A DNA stretch of 64,000 bases from Pseudomonas cavernicola (GCF_003596405.1 NZ_QYUR01000002.1:2916140-2980139), one strand, 5' to 3'; numbered from the stretch's first letter, positions 36,811-45,720 are shown. The notes: a model not told the origin generated them from the letters alone. Numbers and translations: made by a program.

Positions 36811-37701
36811 TCAAGCCAGCGCTAACGCCGCCAGCGCGTTTTCCAGGCGTTTGGCCCTTGGTCCACGGGCGATTTCCAACAGATTGCAGTCGCGCTGCCA
36901 GAGTGCCGCCAACTCCAAGGGGCCAGCGGCAAATGCCGCCGTCAGCTCGGCTTTCAGCGCGCCGAACTGAGCGAATACGCCAGCCAACAACAGATGGCTC
37001 GCCGGCGCCGTGGCGCTCTGCCGAGCCACTTCGGCGCAACCACTGAGTACACCCAGCAAGCGCAATCTGAGCTCCTGCGGCCAGCCGTGCTCTTGACCGA
37101 TGCCATACAGCCAAGCGCCGATGGCACTAAGCACGTGCAGGTCTTCGAGGGTGCGGAAAGGTTTCACGTAAGCATCCCAGCCATCGCCCGCCAGGCGTTC
37201 GCACTGGGCACCGTCCAGATGCAAGCGGGCGTGGCCGATATCCGGCATCAAGGGCAACGCCGGCAAGGGCTCGATGCGCACGCCCGGCGCGCCGCTGTAG
37301 GCCACGCATAAGGCCAACTGCGGCGCACCACCATTCATCTCGGTACGCGCGGCCACCAGCAGCCAGTCGGCGGCCTCGGCGGCGGTGACGAAATCCTTGC
37401 GCCCGTGCAGCGTCAGCCCGTCCAGGCGCGTGTGCATATCCGCCGGGCGCACGGTTTTGTTCTCAGTCACGCACAACGCGCCGAGGGACCAAGGGGCCGA
37501 CGGCCACAACGCCCGCAACGCCCCCTGATAGCCAGCGAGAAAGGCCAAGCCCGGCGTGGCCGCCAAACGCCCGCCGAGCAGCGCCAACTCGAAAGGGCTG
37601 ACGCCTTTCCCGAGCTGCGCCAGCAACGCGGCATACCAATCATCCAGGGCGGGCACTGCGGGCAAGCGCTCACGAGTTTCGAGCAGTCGTTGCCAGTACA
37701 T
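36811..37701 (-). CDS. Acyl-CoA dehydrogenase-like protein
   Basis: 296 residues, shorter than true acyl-CoA dehydrogenases (about 380). The middle-domain motif ALCVTENKTVRPADMHTRLDGLTLHGRKDFVTAAEAADWLLV and the preceding PGLAFLAGYQGALRAL are recognisable; the C-terminal helical bundle is weakly conserved and the usual catalytic Glu is not evident. Probably a non-canonical family member; activity uncertain. Confidence 0.65.
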   Translation of the reverse strand: MYWQRLLETRERLPAVPALDDWYAALLAQLGKGVSPFELALLGGRLAATPGLAFLAGYQGALRALWPSAPWSLGALCVTENKTVRPADMHTRLDGLTLHGRKDFVTAAEAADWLLVAARTEMNGGAPQLALCVAYSGAPGVRIEPLPALPLMPDIGHARLHLDGAQCERLAGDGWDAYVKPFRTLEDLHVLSAIGAWLYGIGQEHGWPQELRLRLLGVLSGCAEVARQSATAPASHLLLAGVFAQFGALKAELTAAFAAGPLELAALWQRDCNLLEIARGPRAKRLENALAALALA

Positions 37702-37835
37702 GGGGGGACTCCTTGTTCTCTGTCATACAAGCATCACCAAAGTTTAATGGGGGTGACACCGGGGCTACCTAACGTGAGCTTGCACAACAAAGACGCTTGG
37801 CCGCAACCCGCATAAGGCTGGCTAACCAGGCCGGG

Positions 37836-37960
37836 TGAAAACGTAGCGAGCGAAGGTTAGACAAGGCGAAATCAGGCGAAGACGCGGAGTTTACGAGCTG
37901 TAAATGAGCAGCCTGAGCCTGATTTCAACGCCGTATAACCGAGCGCAGCAGTTCTCACAC
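37836..37960. repeat. Possible chromosomal repeat upstream of olsB
   Basis: A non-coding stretch (aacgtagcgagcgaaggtta, then caaggcgaaatcaggcgaag, then gagcagcctgagcctgattt) with internal inverted pieces (gcgaaatcaggc / gcctgatttc). It resembles repeats I have seen between Pseudomonas genes, but no second copy is in this window. Confidence 0.35.
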
Positions 37961-37982
37961 GGCCTGTAACGGAGGCTCATAG

Positions 37983-38741
37983 ATGACCCAGATTGCCCGC
38001 ACTCGTGACAGCAACACCCAGGAACGCCGCCTGCAGGCCGAGCGCCTGATTGGCCTGGGCGCACTACGGGAAGCCCAGGCGCTGCGCTTTAGCGTATTCA
38101 GTGCAGAGTTCGACGCCAAACTGAAAGGCGCCGAACTCGGCCTGGACATGGATGACTACGACAGCCACTGCGCGCACATCGGCGTGCGCGATCTGAACAG
38201 CGGGCGCCTGGTCGCCACTACCCGCCTGCTCGACCATCACGCGGCGCGTAGCCTCGGCCGTTTCTACAGCGAAGAGGAGTTCAGCCTGCACGGCCTCGCC
38301 CATCTGCAAGGCCCGGTCCTGGAGATCGGCCGCACCTGCGTCGACCCGGCTTACCGCAACGGCGGCACCATCGCCGTGCTCTGGGGTGAGCTGGCCGAAG
38401 TCTTGAATGAAGGTGGTTACAGCTACCTGATGGGCTGTGCCAGCATCTCCATGCAGGACGGCGGCATCCAGGCCCAGGCGATCATGCAGCGCCTGCGCGA
38501 GCGTTACCTGTGCACCGAACACCTGCGCGCCGAACCGAAAACCCCGCTGCCGGCGCTGGATCTGCCGGGCAACGTCATCGCGGAAATGCCGCCGCTGCTC
38601 AAGGCCTATATGCGCCTGGGCGCGAAGATCTGCGGCGAGCCCTGCTGGGACCCGGACTTCCAGGTCGCCGACGTGTTCATCTTGCTCAAGCGCGACGAGC
38701 TGTGCCCACGCTACGCCCGCCACTTCAAGGCCGCCGTGTGA
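37983..38741 (+). CDS. olsB: L-ornithine N-alpha-acyltransferase
   Basis: 252 residues; GGAGG box 8 nt before the ATG. OlsB/GNAT-like hallmarks: [70 protein letters not shown] and [16 protein letters not shown]. Catalyses acylation of ornithine by 3-hydroxyacyl-ACP, the first step of ornithine-lipid synthesis. Shares one base with the olsA start (TGATG), so the two are coupled. Confidence 0.93.
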   Translation: MTQIARTRDSNTQERRLQAERLIGLGALREAQALRFSVFSAEFDAKLKGAELGLDMDDYDSHCAHIGVRDLNSGRLVATTRLLDHHAARSLGRFYSEEEFSLHGLAHLQGPVLEIGRTCVDPAYRNGGTIAVLWGELAEVLNEGGYSYLMGCASISMQDGGIQAQAIMQRLRERYLCTEHLRAEPKTPLPALDLPGNVIAEMPPLLKAYMRLGAKICGEPCWDPDFQVADVFILLKRDELCPRYARHFKAAV

Positions 38742-39514
38742 TGGGCAAGCTGCGGCTATGGCTGCGCATCATCCGTCTGCTGGCGGTGATCGGACTGGGG
38801 CTGCTGCTGGCCAGCTGGATGAGTTTGCTGGAGCGCTTAAAACTGCGCGACCTGCGACACACCCGGCAACGCCTGACCCGCTGGTACCTGCTGCGTCTGA
38901 GCGCGGCGCTGCCCTTCAAGGTCGAGGTCCAGGGCGAATTGCCGCGCCAGCCGATGCTGTGGCTCAGCAACCATGTGTCCTGGACCGATATCCCGCTACT
39001 CGGGATGTTGGCGCCGCTGTCCTTCCTGTCCAAGGCCGAAGTGCGTAGCTGGCCGGTGGCGGGCTGGCTGGCGAAAAAGGCCGGCACCTTGTTCATCCGT
39101 CGCGGCTCGGGCGATAGCGGTCTGCTCAACCGGCAGCTGGCGGAACATCTGCAACAAGGTCGCGACCTGCTGATTTTCCCGGAAGGCACCACCACCGATG
39201 GCCGCGCGTTGCGCAACTTCCACGGGCGCTTATTGAACAGTGCCATCGAGGCCGGCGTGCCCTTGCAACCGGTGGCGATTCGTTACCTGCGCGACGGCCA
39301 GCTGGATTGCGCGATTGCGCCCTTTATCGGCGAGGATGACCTGCTCTCGCACCTGATTCGCCTGCTTTCCAGCGACTTGGCCGCCGTCCAGGTACAACTG
39401 CTGACGCCCATCGCCACAGCCGAACTGTCGCGTAGCGAGCTGGCGAAACAGGCTCATCAGGCCGTCAGCAACGCGCTTTACGGTGAAGCCGAACAGTTGC
39501 GTAGCGCCGCTTGA
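38741..39514 (+). CDS. olsA: Lyso-ornithine lipid O-acyltransferase
   Basis: 257 residues from the ATG overlapping the olsB stop. One N-terminal TM (LLAVIGLGLLLASW), then a PlsC acyltransferase domain: H-x4-D in SNHVSWTDIPLLG, FIRRGSGDSGLLNRQL, and FPEGTTTDGRALRNFHGRLL. It adds the second acyl chain, completing ornithine lipid. The operon with olsB is the classical arrangement; ornithine lipids replace phospholipids under phosphate limitation. Confidence 0.93.
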   Translation: MGKLRLWLRIIRLLAVIGLGLLLASWMSLLERLKLRDLRHTRQRLTRWYLLRLSAALPFKVEVQGELPRQPMLWLSNHVSWTDIPLLGMLAPLSFLSKAEVRSWPVAGWLAKKAGTLFIRRGSGDSGLLNRQLAEHLQQGRDLLIFPEGTTTDGRALRNFHGRLLNSAIEAGVPLQPVAIRYLRDGQLDCAIAPFIGEDDLLSHLIRLLSSDLAAVQVQLLTPIATAELSRSELAKQAHQAVSNALYGEAEQLRSAA

Positions 39515-39545
39515 GTTGCGCTTGGAAAGGGTCCGATTCGGCGCA

Positions 39546-40127
39546 TTACGCCGAATCGATTTGCATGCGCGCAAACGCCTGCAAATCCGGGTAAAACAGC
39601 CGGAAGTCCTCGCTGAGCGGCTGGTACAAGGCTTCCAGCTCATATAGCGCGCCATCTAGCATCTGTGGCCGTGACAACCGCCGACTCATCCCCAGCAGCA
39701 CCCGCTCGAGTACCGCGAACTCCCGATAGCTGCCTAGCCAGTCCTGCGCCGCCATGCGTGGGGCGACAAAGGCAAGGCGCTCCGGCAGCTCGGGCTCTCT
39801 TAACAGCACCCCGTAAACCCGTGTGGTAAAGACCTGCAACGGCTCGTCGGCGTAGTCCTGCCAGTGCAGCGCCAGGCAATGATCGAAGAACAGGTCGAGC
39901 AGAATCCCCGCCGTACGCCGCCGCTCAGCCGGAAAGCGCGCCTTGGCCAGCAACACTCGCGGATGACTGTCGGTGAAAACATCGATGCGCCGATGCAGAC
40001 GGATCGCCGCCTCGATATCCGCCGGATAGCGCCCAACCAAGGGGCCTTTGACGAAGTCGCCGTACAGGCTGCCGAGCAATTGTGCCGGCTGCTGGCCGCC
40101 CAGATGAAGGTGTGCGAGATAGTTCAT
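39546..40127 (-). CDS. acpH: Acyl carrier protein phosphodiesterase
   Basis: 193 residues from the ATG at 40127 (MNYLAHLHLGGQQPAQLLGS); the longer ORF upstream has no family similarity. Metal-binding motifs of AcpH: LYGDFVKGPL, AIRLHRRIDVFTDSHP and LLDLFFDHCLALHWQDY. Removes the phosphopantetheine arm from ACP. Cytoplasmic; the convergent end lies close to olsA. Confidence 0.9.
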   Translation of the reverse strand: MNYLAHLHLGGQQPAQLLGSLYGDFVKGPLVGRYPADIEAAIRLHRRIDVFTDSHPRVLLAKARFPAERRRTAGILLDLFFDHCLALHWQDYADEPLQVFTTRVYGVLLREPELPERLAFVAPRMAAQDWLGSYREFAVLERVLLGMSRRLSRPQMLDGALYELEALYQPLSEDFRLFYPDLQAFARMQIDSA

Positions 40128-40240
40128 GGCATCAAGCTTACTGCCGGACAGCCATCCTGGGTATCGGCGGTCACGGCCGCTGAGCCCCGCGTTGCCGGCA
40201 TCAAGAATATCGATAGTCAGTATCGGCGCAAACAATCTGC

Positions 40241-40260
40241 ATATCGTTAAATGACGATAT
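40241..40260. promoter_or_regulatory. Dyad operator candidate upstream of the ArsR gene
   Basis: atatcgt (40241-40247) and acgatat (40254-40260) are perfect inverted arms with a 6-nt centre, 53 bp before the ArsR start. Related cgatatag / tatcgatag sequences flank it. Position and symmetry suit an autoregulatory ArsR site; this is inference. Confidence 0.5.
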
Positions 40261-40312
40261 ACAGTTCGCTTCATCGCGATATAGCGGTATGCAACCGCAC
40301 AGGTGTCCGAAC

Positions 40313-40615
40313 ATGACCATCGACCTCGACGAAATCATCAAAGCCCTGGCGCACCCGGTGCGCCGCGACATGCTGCACTGGCTGAAGGACCCGGAAAAGT
40401 ATTTCGTCGAGCAGGACCACCCGTTCGAGATCGGCGTTTGCGCCGGCAAGTTCGACCAGCGCACCGGTCTCTCGCAGTCCACCGTTTCGGCGCATCTGGC
40501 GACCTTGCAGCGCGCCGGGCTGGTGACTAGCCACAAAGTCGGCCAATGGAACTTCTTCAAACGCAATGAAGCGGTCATTACCGAATTCCTTCGCCAGATG
40601 AGCGAAGAGCTGTAA
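40313..40615 (+). CDS. ArsR-family winged-helix regulator
   Basis: 100 residues from the ATG at 40313. The wHTH is clear: IIKALAHPVRRDMLHWLKDPE, then QRTGLSQSTVSAHLATLQRAGLVTSHKVGQWNFFKRNEAVITEFL. There is only one Cys (GVCAGKF) and no ELCVCDL motif, so it is probably not an arsenic sensor. Followed 44 bp later by the MFS gene and then xenB, which it likely controls; inducer unknown. Confidence 0.88.
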   Translation: MTIDLDEIIKALAHPVRRDMLHWLKDPEKYFVEQDHPFEIGVCAGKFDQRTGLSQSTVSAHLATLQRAGLVTSHKVGQWNFFKRNEAVITEFLRQMSEEL

Positions 40616-40659
40616 CTCACAGCCTCCTGCCATAACCACCCACTTCAAGGAGCAGGTAC

Positions 40660-41826
40660 ATGCCTCCTGCGCTTTTCGTCCTCGCTTTGTCCGCGTTTGC
40701 CATCGGCACCACGGAATTCGTGATCATGGGCCTGTTGCCCGAGGTGGCCGCCGACCTCGGCGTGTCGATTCCCGGCGCGGGCTGGCTGGTGACCGGTTAC
40801 GCCCTCGGCGTGGCCATCGGCGCGCCGTTCATGGCGCTGGTCACCTCTAGCTGGCCGCGCAAGGCCGCGCTGTTGGCGCTGATGAGCATCTTCATCGTCG
40901 GCAACCTGTTCTGCGCTCTGGCCAGTGACTATCAAATGCTGATGCTGGCGCGGGTGATTACCGCGCTCTGCCACGGCGCCTTCTTCGGCATCGGCTCGGT
41001 CGTCGCCGCCAGCCTGGTACCGGCCAACCGGCGTGCTTCGGCGGTGGCGCTGATGTTTACCGGGCTGACCCTGGCCAATGTGCTCGGCGTGCCGCTGGGC
41101 ACCGCGCTCGGTCAAGCCGCCGGCTGGCGCTCGACCTTCTGGGCGGTGACCGTGATTGGCGTGCTCGCCTTGATCGGCCTGTGGCGCGTCTTGCCGGCCA
41201 AGCCCGACGAAGAAAAAGCCGACCTGCGCAGCGAACTGCGTGCCCTGCGCGGCGCCGGCCTGTGGCTGGCACTGAGCACCACGGTGCTGTTCTCTGCGGC
41301 GGTGTTCGCCCTGTTCACCTATATCGCGCCCTTGCTCGGCGAAGTCACCGGCGTTTCGCCAACTGGCGTGACCTGGAGCCTGCTGCTGATCGGCCTCGGC
41401 CTGACCCTCGGCAACGTCCTCGGCGGACGTTTGGCCGACTGGCGCCTGGCGCGGACGCTGATGGGCGTGTTCATCGCCCTGGCGCTGATGTCGACGCTGT
41501 TCGCCTGGACCAGCCAGATGCTGATCCCGGCCGAAATCACCCTGTTCTTCTGGGCGGTCGCCGGCTTCGCCGCGGTGCCGGCCTTGCAGGTCAATGTGGT
41601 GGCCTTCGGCCAAGGCGCGCCGAATCTGGTGTCGACCCTGAACATCGGTGCCTTCAACCTCGGCAACGCCCTGGGTGCCTGGGTCGGCGGGCTGGTGATC
41701 AGCCACGGCTTTGGCCTATCCCAAGTGCCGCTGGCCGCCGCAGTGCTGGCCGTACTGGCCCTGGTCGCCACCCTACTGACCTTCGCGATCGGGCAAAGAA
41801 CCGATCTCGAGCCGCTACTCGACTGA
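40660..41826 (+). CDS. MFS transporter, DHA1-like drug/sugar efflux family
   Basis: 388 residues with 12 predicted TM helices. Diagnostic start FAIGTTEFVIMGLLPEVAADLGVSIPGAGWLVTGYALG (AraJ/YdhP-type DHA1), motif A-like WPRKAALLALM and ALCHGAFFGIGSVVAASLV. Preceded by an AAGGAG box. Transcribed with the ArsR regulator and xenB; substrate unknown but probably a small toxic organic molecule. Confidence 0.88.
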   Translation: MPPALFVLALSAFAIGTTEFVIMGLLPEVAADLGVSIPGAGWLVTGYALGVAIGAPFMALVTSSWPRKAALLALMSIFIVGNLFCALASDYQMLMLARVITALCHGAFFGIGSVVAASLVPANRRASAVALMFTGLTLANVLGVPLGTALGQAAGWRSTFWAVTVIGVLALIGLWRVLPAKPDEEKADLRSELRALRGAGLWLALSTTVLFSAAVFALFTYIAPLLGEVTGVSPTGVTWSLLLIGLGLTLGNVLGGRLADWRLARTLMGVFIALALMSTLFAWTSQMLIPAEITLFFWAVAGFAAVPALQVNVVAFGQGAPNLVSTLNIGAFNLGNALGAWVGGLVISHGFGLSQVPLAAAVLAVLALVATLLTFAIGQRTDLEPLLD

Positions 41827-41864
41827 TTACTTCACTCATTACCCCCGACCGGAGAACCCACCAG

Positions 41865-42914
41865 ATGGCTACCCTTTTCGACCCCATTACGATTGGCGAC
41901 CTGCAACTCAAAAACCGCATCATCATGGCGCCGCTGACCCGCTGCCGTGCTGACGAAGGCCGCGTGCCGAATGCCTTGATGGCCGAGTACTACGCCCAAC
42001 GCGCATCGGCCGGGCTGATTCTCAGCGAAGCCACCTCGGTGACTCCGATGGGAGTCGGCTACCCCAATACCCCCGGCATCTGGTCCGATGCGCAAGTACG
42101 CGGCTGGAGCAATATCACCAAGTCCGTGCACGCCAACGGCGGACGGATCTTCCTGCAACTGTGGCACGTTGGGCGAATCTCCGACCCGTCGTTCCTCGAC
42201 GGTGAAGCCCCGGTCGCACCGAGCGCCATAGCCGCCAAAGGCCATGTCAGCCTGCTGCGCCCACAGCGCGAGTACCCAACCCCGCGCGCCCTGGAGACCG
42301 AGGAAATCGCCGACATCGTCGAGGCCTACCGCCATGGCGCCGAGAATGCCAAGGCCGCGGGTTTCGACGGTGTGGAAATCCACGGTGCCAATGGCTATCT
42401 GCTCGACCAGTTCTTGCAGGACAGCACCAACCGGCGCAGCGACCAGTACGGAGGCTCACTGGAGAACCGTGCCCGTTTGATGCTGGAAGTGACCGACGCC
42501 GTGCTCTCGGTGTGGGACGCCGGCCGCGTGGGCATGCACCTGGCGCCGCGTGCCGATAGTCACGATATGGGCGACTCCAATCGCTCGGCGACCTTCAGTT
42601 ATGTGGCACGCGAGCTAGGCAAACGCGGCATCGCCTTTATCTGCACCCGCGAGAAGCAAGGCGAAGACAGCATCAGCGCCGAACTGAAAGAAGCCTTTGG
42701 CGGCGTGTTTATCGCCAACGAACGTTTCACCAAGGAAAGCGCCAATGCCTTGCTGGCCAGCGGCGCGGCGGATGCCGTGGCCTTTGGCATTCCCTATATC
42801 GCCAACCCGGACCTGCCTGCGCGCCTGGCGCAGGACGCGCCGTTGAACGAGCCGCGCCCGGAGACCTTCTACAGCGCAGGCCCAGTCGGCTACCTCGACT
42901 ACCCGCGTTTGTAA
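41865..42914 (+). CDS. xenB: Xenobiotic reductase B (old yellow enzyme family)
   Basis: 349 residues from the ATG after a CGGAG box. OYE markers: NRIIMAPLTRCRADEGRVPN with the conserved Cys25 near the flavin, YAQRASAGLILSEATSV, and the catalytic His-containing GVEIHGANGYLLDQFLQDSTNRR-type signature with DQYGGSLENRARLMLEV. Reduces nitroesters, nitroaromatics and activated alkenes using FMN and NADPH. Length equals that of Pseudomonas XenB. Grouped with an ArsR regulator and an MFS exporter. Confidence 0.94.
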   Translation: MATLFDPITIGDLQLKNRIIMAPLTRCRADEGRVPNALMAEYYAQRASAGLILSEATSVTPMGVGYPNTPGIWSDAQVRGWSNITKSVHANGGRIFLQLWHVGRISDPSFLDGEAPVAPSAIAAKGHVSLLRPQREYPTPRALETEEIADIVEAYRHGAENAKAAGFDGVEIHGANGYLLDQFLQDSTNRRSDQYGGSLENRARLMLEVTDAVLSVWDAGRVGMHLAPRADSHDMGDSNRSATFSYVARELGKRGIAFICTREKQGEDSISAELKEAFGGVFIANERFTKESANALLASGAADAVAFGIPYIANPDLPARLAQDAPLNEPRPETFYSAGPVGYLDYPRL

Positions 42915-42930
42915 GGCTGCACCGCTGACG

Positions 42931-43155
42931 AAAAAGCCCCGCGAATGCGCAATGCTGTTCACTTAGGCAACGTGCGCCTGGGCTCCCCTCTCCCGTTTAC
43001 GGGAGAGGGGCTGGGGGAGAGGGTAAATAGCGGGCAAAAGTGAATTCATTTGGCATGCACCCCTCTCCCTAACCCTCTCCCCAGAGGGGCGAGGGGATAG
43101 AAGGCGAAGACGCATGCTTAAGTGAACAGCATTGCCGTGAATGCGGGGCTTTTTT
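42931..43155 (+). terminator. xenB terminator split by an inserted element
   Basis: The left arm aaaaagccccgc (42931-42942) and right arm gcggggctttttt (43143-43155) form a perfect rho-independent terminator if the intervening 200 bp are removed. The insertion is the MITE-like element listed next. Confidence 0.7.
42950..43134. mobile_element. MITE-like element with 16-bp inverted ends
   Basis: Perfect terminal inverted repeats (caatgctgttcactta at 42950-42965 and taagtgaacagcattg at 43119-43134) enclose about 150 bp of non-coding sequence rich in cccctctcc / ggagaggggc inverted motifs. A 7-bp repeat gaatgcg occurs at 42943-42949 and 43139-43145; it may be a target duplication, although four bases (ccgt) separate it from the right end. 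No transposase inside. Confidence 0.7.
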
Positions 43156-43162
43156 ATGCGGA

Positions 43163-43294
43163 GTAGGTTGGTGCTGAGCCGAAGGCGATGCCCAACAACC
43201 GGCCTGCAAGGCCGGGCTTCCAAGTTCGAGACAGTGAATGGGGAGTCGCTCAGCGACTCCTTGTTGGGCATCACTGCGTTCAGCGCCAACCTAC
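43163..43294. repeat. GTAGGTTGG...CCAACCTAC intergenic repeat, copy B
   Basis: 132 bp, with inverted ends gtaggttggtgctgag and cagcgccaacctac and inner gcccaacaa / ttgttgggc, plus the ccggcctgcaaggccggg hairpin. Second copy of the element at 35057-35185. Confidence 0.75.
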
Positions 43295-43311
43295 CGCCAA
43301 CCTACCGCCAC

Positions 43312-44133
43312 CTACCGCGCGTTGAGCTGCTGTTGCAGGTTCTGCACCTGGCTTTGCAGGGCGCTGATGTTGCGCGTCATCTGCGCGCGGAAGGCATCGA
43401 ACTCGCTGGTGTTGTTGGCTGCCGGACGGTTTTCCTGCTCGCTCTTGAGCACCAGCAGATCCTGCTCCAGACGGCTGATGGCCTGGTTCGGGTTACCGAG
43501 CTTTTTCAACGCATCGACTTCGCTGCCCAGGCTCTTGAGCTGGCTGTCCAGCTTGGCTTGCTCGTCTTGCGCAGCTTTCAGCGCAGTCTGCTCGCCAGCC
43601 AGGCTTTTCAGCTTGCCATCCAGTTGGCTGGCGGAGTCCTGCTGCGCCTTCAGGTCGGAGGCCAATTGCTCGACACGCTTGCTTTGCTCGTTTTGCTGGG
43701 TGCTGACGGTTTGCTGCTGCTTGCTAAGCTCAGCCACCTTGCCCTCCAACTGTTTGACCTTGAGCCGGAGTGCTTCGCTGCCGCTGGTCACGCTGGACTC
43801 GGTGGCCACCACCTTGCCGGAGATGTCCTGAATTCGCCCAGCCGCTTCCTCGCTGATCCGAGCGAAGCTTTCCTGGGTGGCAACCAGTTGCTGACTCATC
43901 AGATCGATCTGCTGGTGGCTCCACCAACCGAGGCCTCCCAGGGCAATCACCAGAGCCCCCACCAACGCCCACAACGGCCCGGTACTGGCGCTTTTCACAA
44001 CCGCCGGCGCGTTGCCGCGACCATGGGTGGGGCTGCGCTCGGCCGACTCAAGCTCATGGCCGTAGTCGTGATCGCGTGCATCGGTGGTCAGGCTGGGCAC
44101 GCTATCCAGCTCGTCGAGGGCATCGTTACGCAT
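43312..44133 (-). CDS. Membrane-anchored coiled-coil protein
   Basis: 273 residues from the ATG at 44133. A cytoplasmic head (1-50), one TM (TGPLWALVGALVIALGGLGWW, 51-71), then about 190 residues of uninterrupted coiled coil rich in Gln/Lys/Leu heptads (LKVKQLEGKVAELSKQQQTV, LKSLAGEQTALKAAQDEQAK). Single-pass with a periplasmic coil. Often annotated as an ATPase-like protein in Pseudomonas, but no nucleotide-binding motif is present. Function unknown. Confidence 0.7.
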   Translation of the reverse strand: MRNDALDELDSVPSLTTDARDHDYGHELESAERSPTHGRGNAPAVVKSASTGPLWALVGALVIALGGLGWWSHQQIDLMSQQLVATQESFARISEEAAGRIQDISGKVVATESSVTSGSEALRLKVKQLEGKVAELSKQQQTVSTQQNEQSKRVEQLASDLKAQQDSASQLDGKLKSLAGEQTALKAAQDEQAKLDSQLKSLGSEVDALKKLGNPNQAISRLEQDLLVLKSEQENRPAANNTSEFDAFRAQMTRNISALQSQVQNLQQQLNAR

Positions 44134-44449
44134 GGGTAAACCTTCAGGGGCACACAAAGAGGGCGAGATGACGCGCAGTATACCGGTTCGCGCGCAGTGC
44201 TTCAGCGTCGCGCCAAGCCAGTGCGCGGCGCACCGACGAGGCGCGCGAACCTATCCATCGACCATCCCCAGGCCGCGCAGTTCCTCATTCTGTGAACTGG
44301 TACAGCATTTGCTAAACCCTTTGCGGGAACTGACGAAGTGTCTGCGCAGCATCTTTGCTGGGCTAGGCGTTGCCGGCCGCAGAGCTGCCTGTCACCGAGT
44401 CGGCCGACTTCGAGCTCGCTGGAACTCACGTCATTGGGGGAGAGATCGC
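44134..44449. other. Intergenic region with nothing recognised
   Basis: 316 bp between the divergent coiled-coil gene and the small gene at 44450; no ORF with credible start or family resemblance, no repeat. Confidence 0.45.
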
Positions 44450-44722
44450 ATGGAACTGACCAAGGCTATACTCGACTGCATGCAGCTGCTACGCCGCCGC
44501 TTACGCCAGGAGCAGGCGCTGGACATCCGCCTGAGCCAGCCTGGCGCAGTAATGAGCATGCTGGCGGCCTGCGCCGACTCGACAATCGATGAAACCCGTG
44601 AGCTGGGCGAGCGCCTGAGCCAACTCAGCGGCCTGCGCCTGGCGCCGCCACCACCGCCGGTGCTGAGCGAAGCCGAGTTGATCGAGAAGTACACCCAGTA
44701 CGCCGGCCCGCTGCGCGGCTGA
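44450..44722 (+). CDS. Small hypothetical protein
   Basis: 90 residues from the ATG at 44450 following a gggggagag box. Helical (LTKAILDCMQLLRRRLRQEQALDIRLS), then a Pro-rich patch (LAPPPPPVLSEAELIEKYTQ). No membrane or signal segment. The long upstream extension of this frame has no ribosome site. Converges with the epimerase gene, with a 5-bp gap. Function unknown. Confidence 0.6.
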   Translation: MELTKAILDCMQLLRRRLRQEQALDIRLSQPGAVMSMLAACADSTIDETRELGERLSQLSGLRLAPPPPPVLSEAELIEKYTQYAGPLRG

Positions 44723-44727
44723 CTCGA

Positions 44728-45720
44728 TCAGGCCTGCTGCGCGGCTTTCCACCATTGGCAAAACTCGTCCAGCGCGGTCCACACGCTAACCTGCGGGTCA
44801 TAGTCCAGATACTGTTGCGCGCGGCTGATGTCCAGCGAGAAGTCCTTGGCCATCACCGCCACGCCGAGGCGGAACAGGCTGGGCTCCGGGCGCCCCGGTA
44901 GCACTTTGCAGAATGCTTCGTTCAGCGTCGCCGCCGCGTAAGCCACGCCATAGGGCATGTGCCGGGTGACGGGCGGCAGGTCGAGTTGGCGCAGCACGTA
45001 ATTGACCGCATCCCAGAGTGGCACCGGCGCGCCGTTGCTGATGTTGTAGACCTTGCCCAGCGCCGGCCCGGCAGCCAGCAGGCCACTGAACAGGGCATCG
45101 TTGAGATTCTGCATGCTGGTGAAGTCAACCCGATTCAGGCCGTTGCCGATGATCGACAAGCGTCCCTTGCGCTGCATATTGATCAGCCGCGGGAAGATGC
45201 TGGTGTCGCCGGCGCCGGTGACGAAGCGTGGGCGATAGGCAATCACCTCCAGGCCGAACTCCTCGGCGCCGAAGACCTTTTGCTCGGCCAGGTATTTGGT
45301 CGCTCCGTAATGATCGGAAAAACGCTTGGGCACTTGCTCTTCCTTGATCCCGACATGCGCCTGGCCATCGAAATAGATCGACGGCGAGGACAGATGCAGC
45401 AACCGTCGCACATTCTGTTTCAGGCAGCCCTCGACGACGTTTTCGGTGACCGCGACATTCGCCTGATAGAAGTGCTGGTAGTTACCCCAGACGCCCACGG
45501 CACCGGCGCAATGCACCACGGCCTCGACATCCTGGCATAGGCGCTGGACCAACTGAGGGTCGGACAGATCGCCCTGGATAAACTCGGCACCACGCTTGAC
45601 CAGATGCTCCACCGCCTCCGGCCGCCGGCCATTGATCCGCACCGTCAGCCCCTGCTCCAGAGCGAAACGGGCAAAGCGCCCACCGATAAAACCGCTCGCA
45701 CCGGTCACCAGAATCTTCAT
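44728..45720 (-). CDS. NAD-dependent epimerase/3-beta-HSD-like oxidoreductase
   Basis: 330 residues of extended SDR fold. Cofactor motif MKILVTGASGFIGGRFARFALEQG, VEAVVHCAGAVGVWG, catalytic Y-x3-K in HYGATKYLAEQKVF, and a downstream GNGLNRVDFTSMQNLNDALF. Closest pattern is the 3-beta-hydroxysteroid dehydrogenase/isomerase-like group in Pseudomonas; substrate unknown. I recall PA4361 as the equivalent. Confidence 0.85.
   Translation of the reverse strand: MKILVTGASGFIGGRFARFALEQGLTVRINGRRPEAVEHLVKRGAEFIQGDLSDPQLVQRLCQDVEAVVHCAGAVGVWGNYQHFYQANVAVTENVVEGCLKQNVRRLLHLSSPSIYFDGQAHVGIKEEQVPKRFSDHYGATKYLAEQKVFGAEEFGLEVIAYRPRFVTGAGDTSIFPRLINMQRKGRLSIIGNGLNRVDFTSMQNLNDALFSGLLAAGPALGKVYNISNGAPVPLWDAVNYVLRQLDLPPVTRHMPYGVAYAAATLNEAFCKVLPGRPEPSLFRLGVAVMAKDFSLDISRAQQYLDYDPQVSVWTALDEFCQWWKAAQQA

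Noticed and set aside
40645..41706. A 353-codon ORF antisense to the MFS gene
   Set aside because: Gln/His/Gly-rich shadow typical of the complement of a membrane-protein gene.
42970..43100. CRISPR-like repetition of ccctctcc units
   Set aside because: Only two inverted units with no regular spacers; part of the MITE-like element interior.
43141..44139. A Leu-rich 332-codon ORF opposite the coiled-coil gene
   Set aside because: Complement of Gln/Lys heptads reads as Leu-rich; it starts inside a repeat and has no recognised domain.
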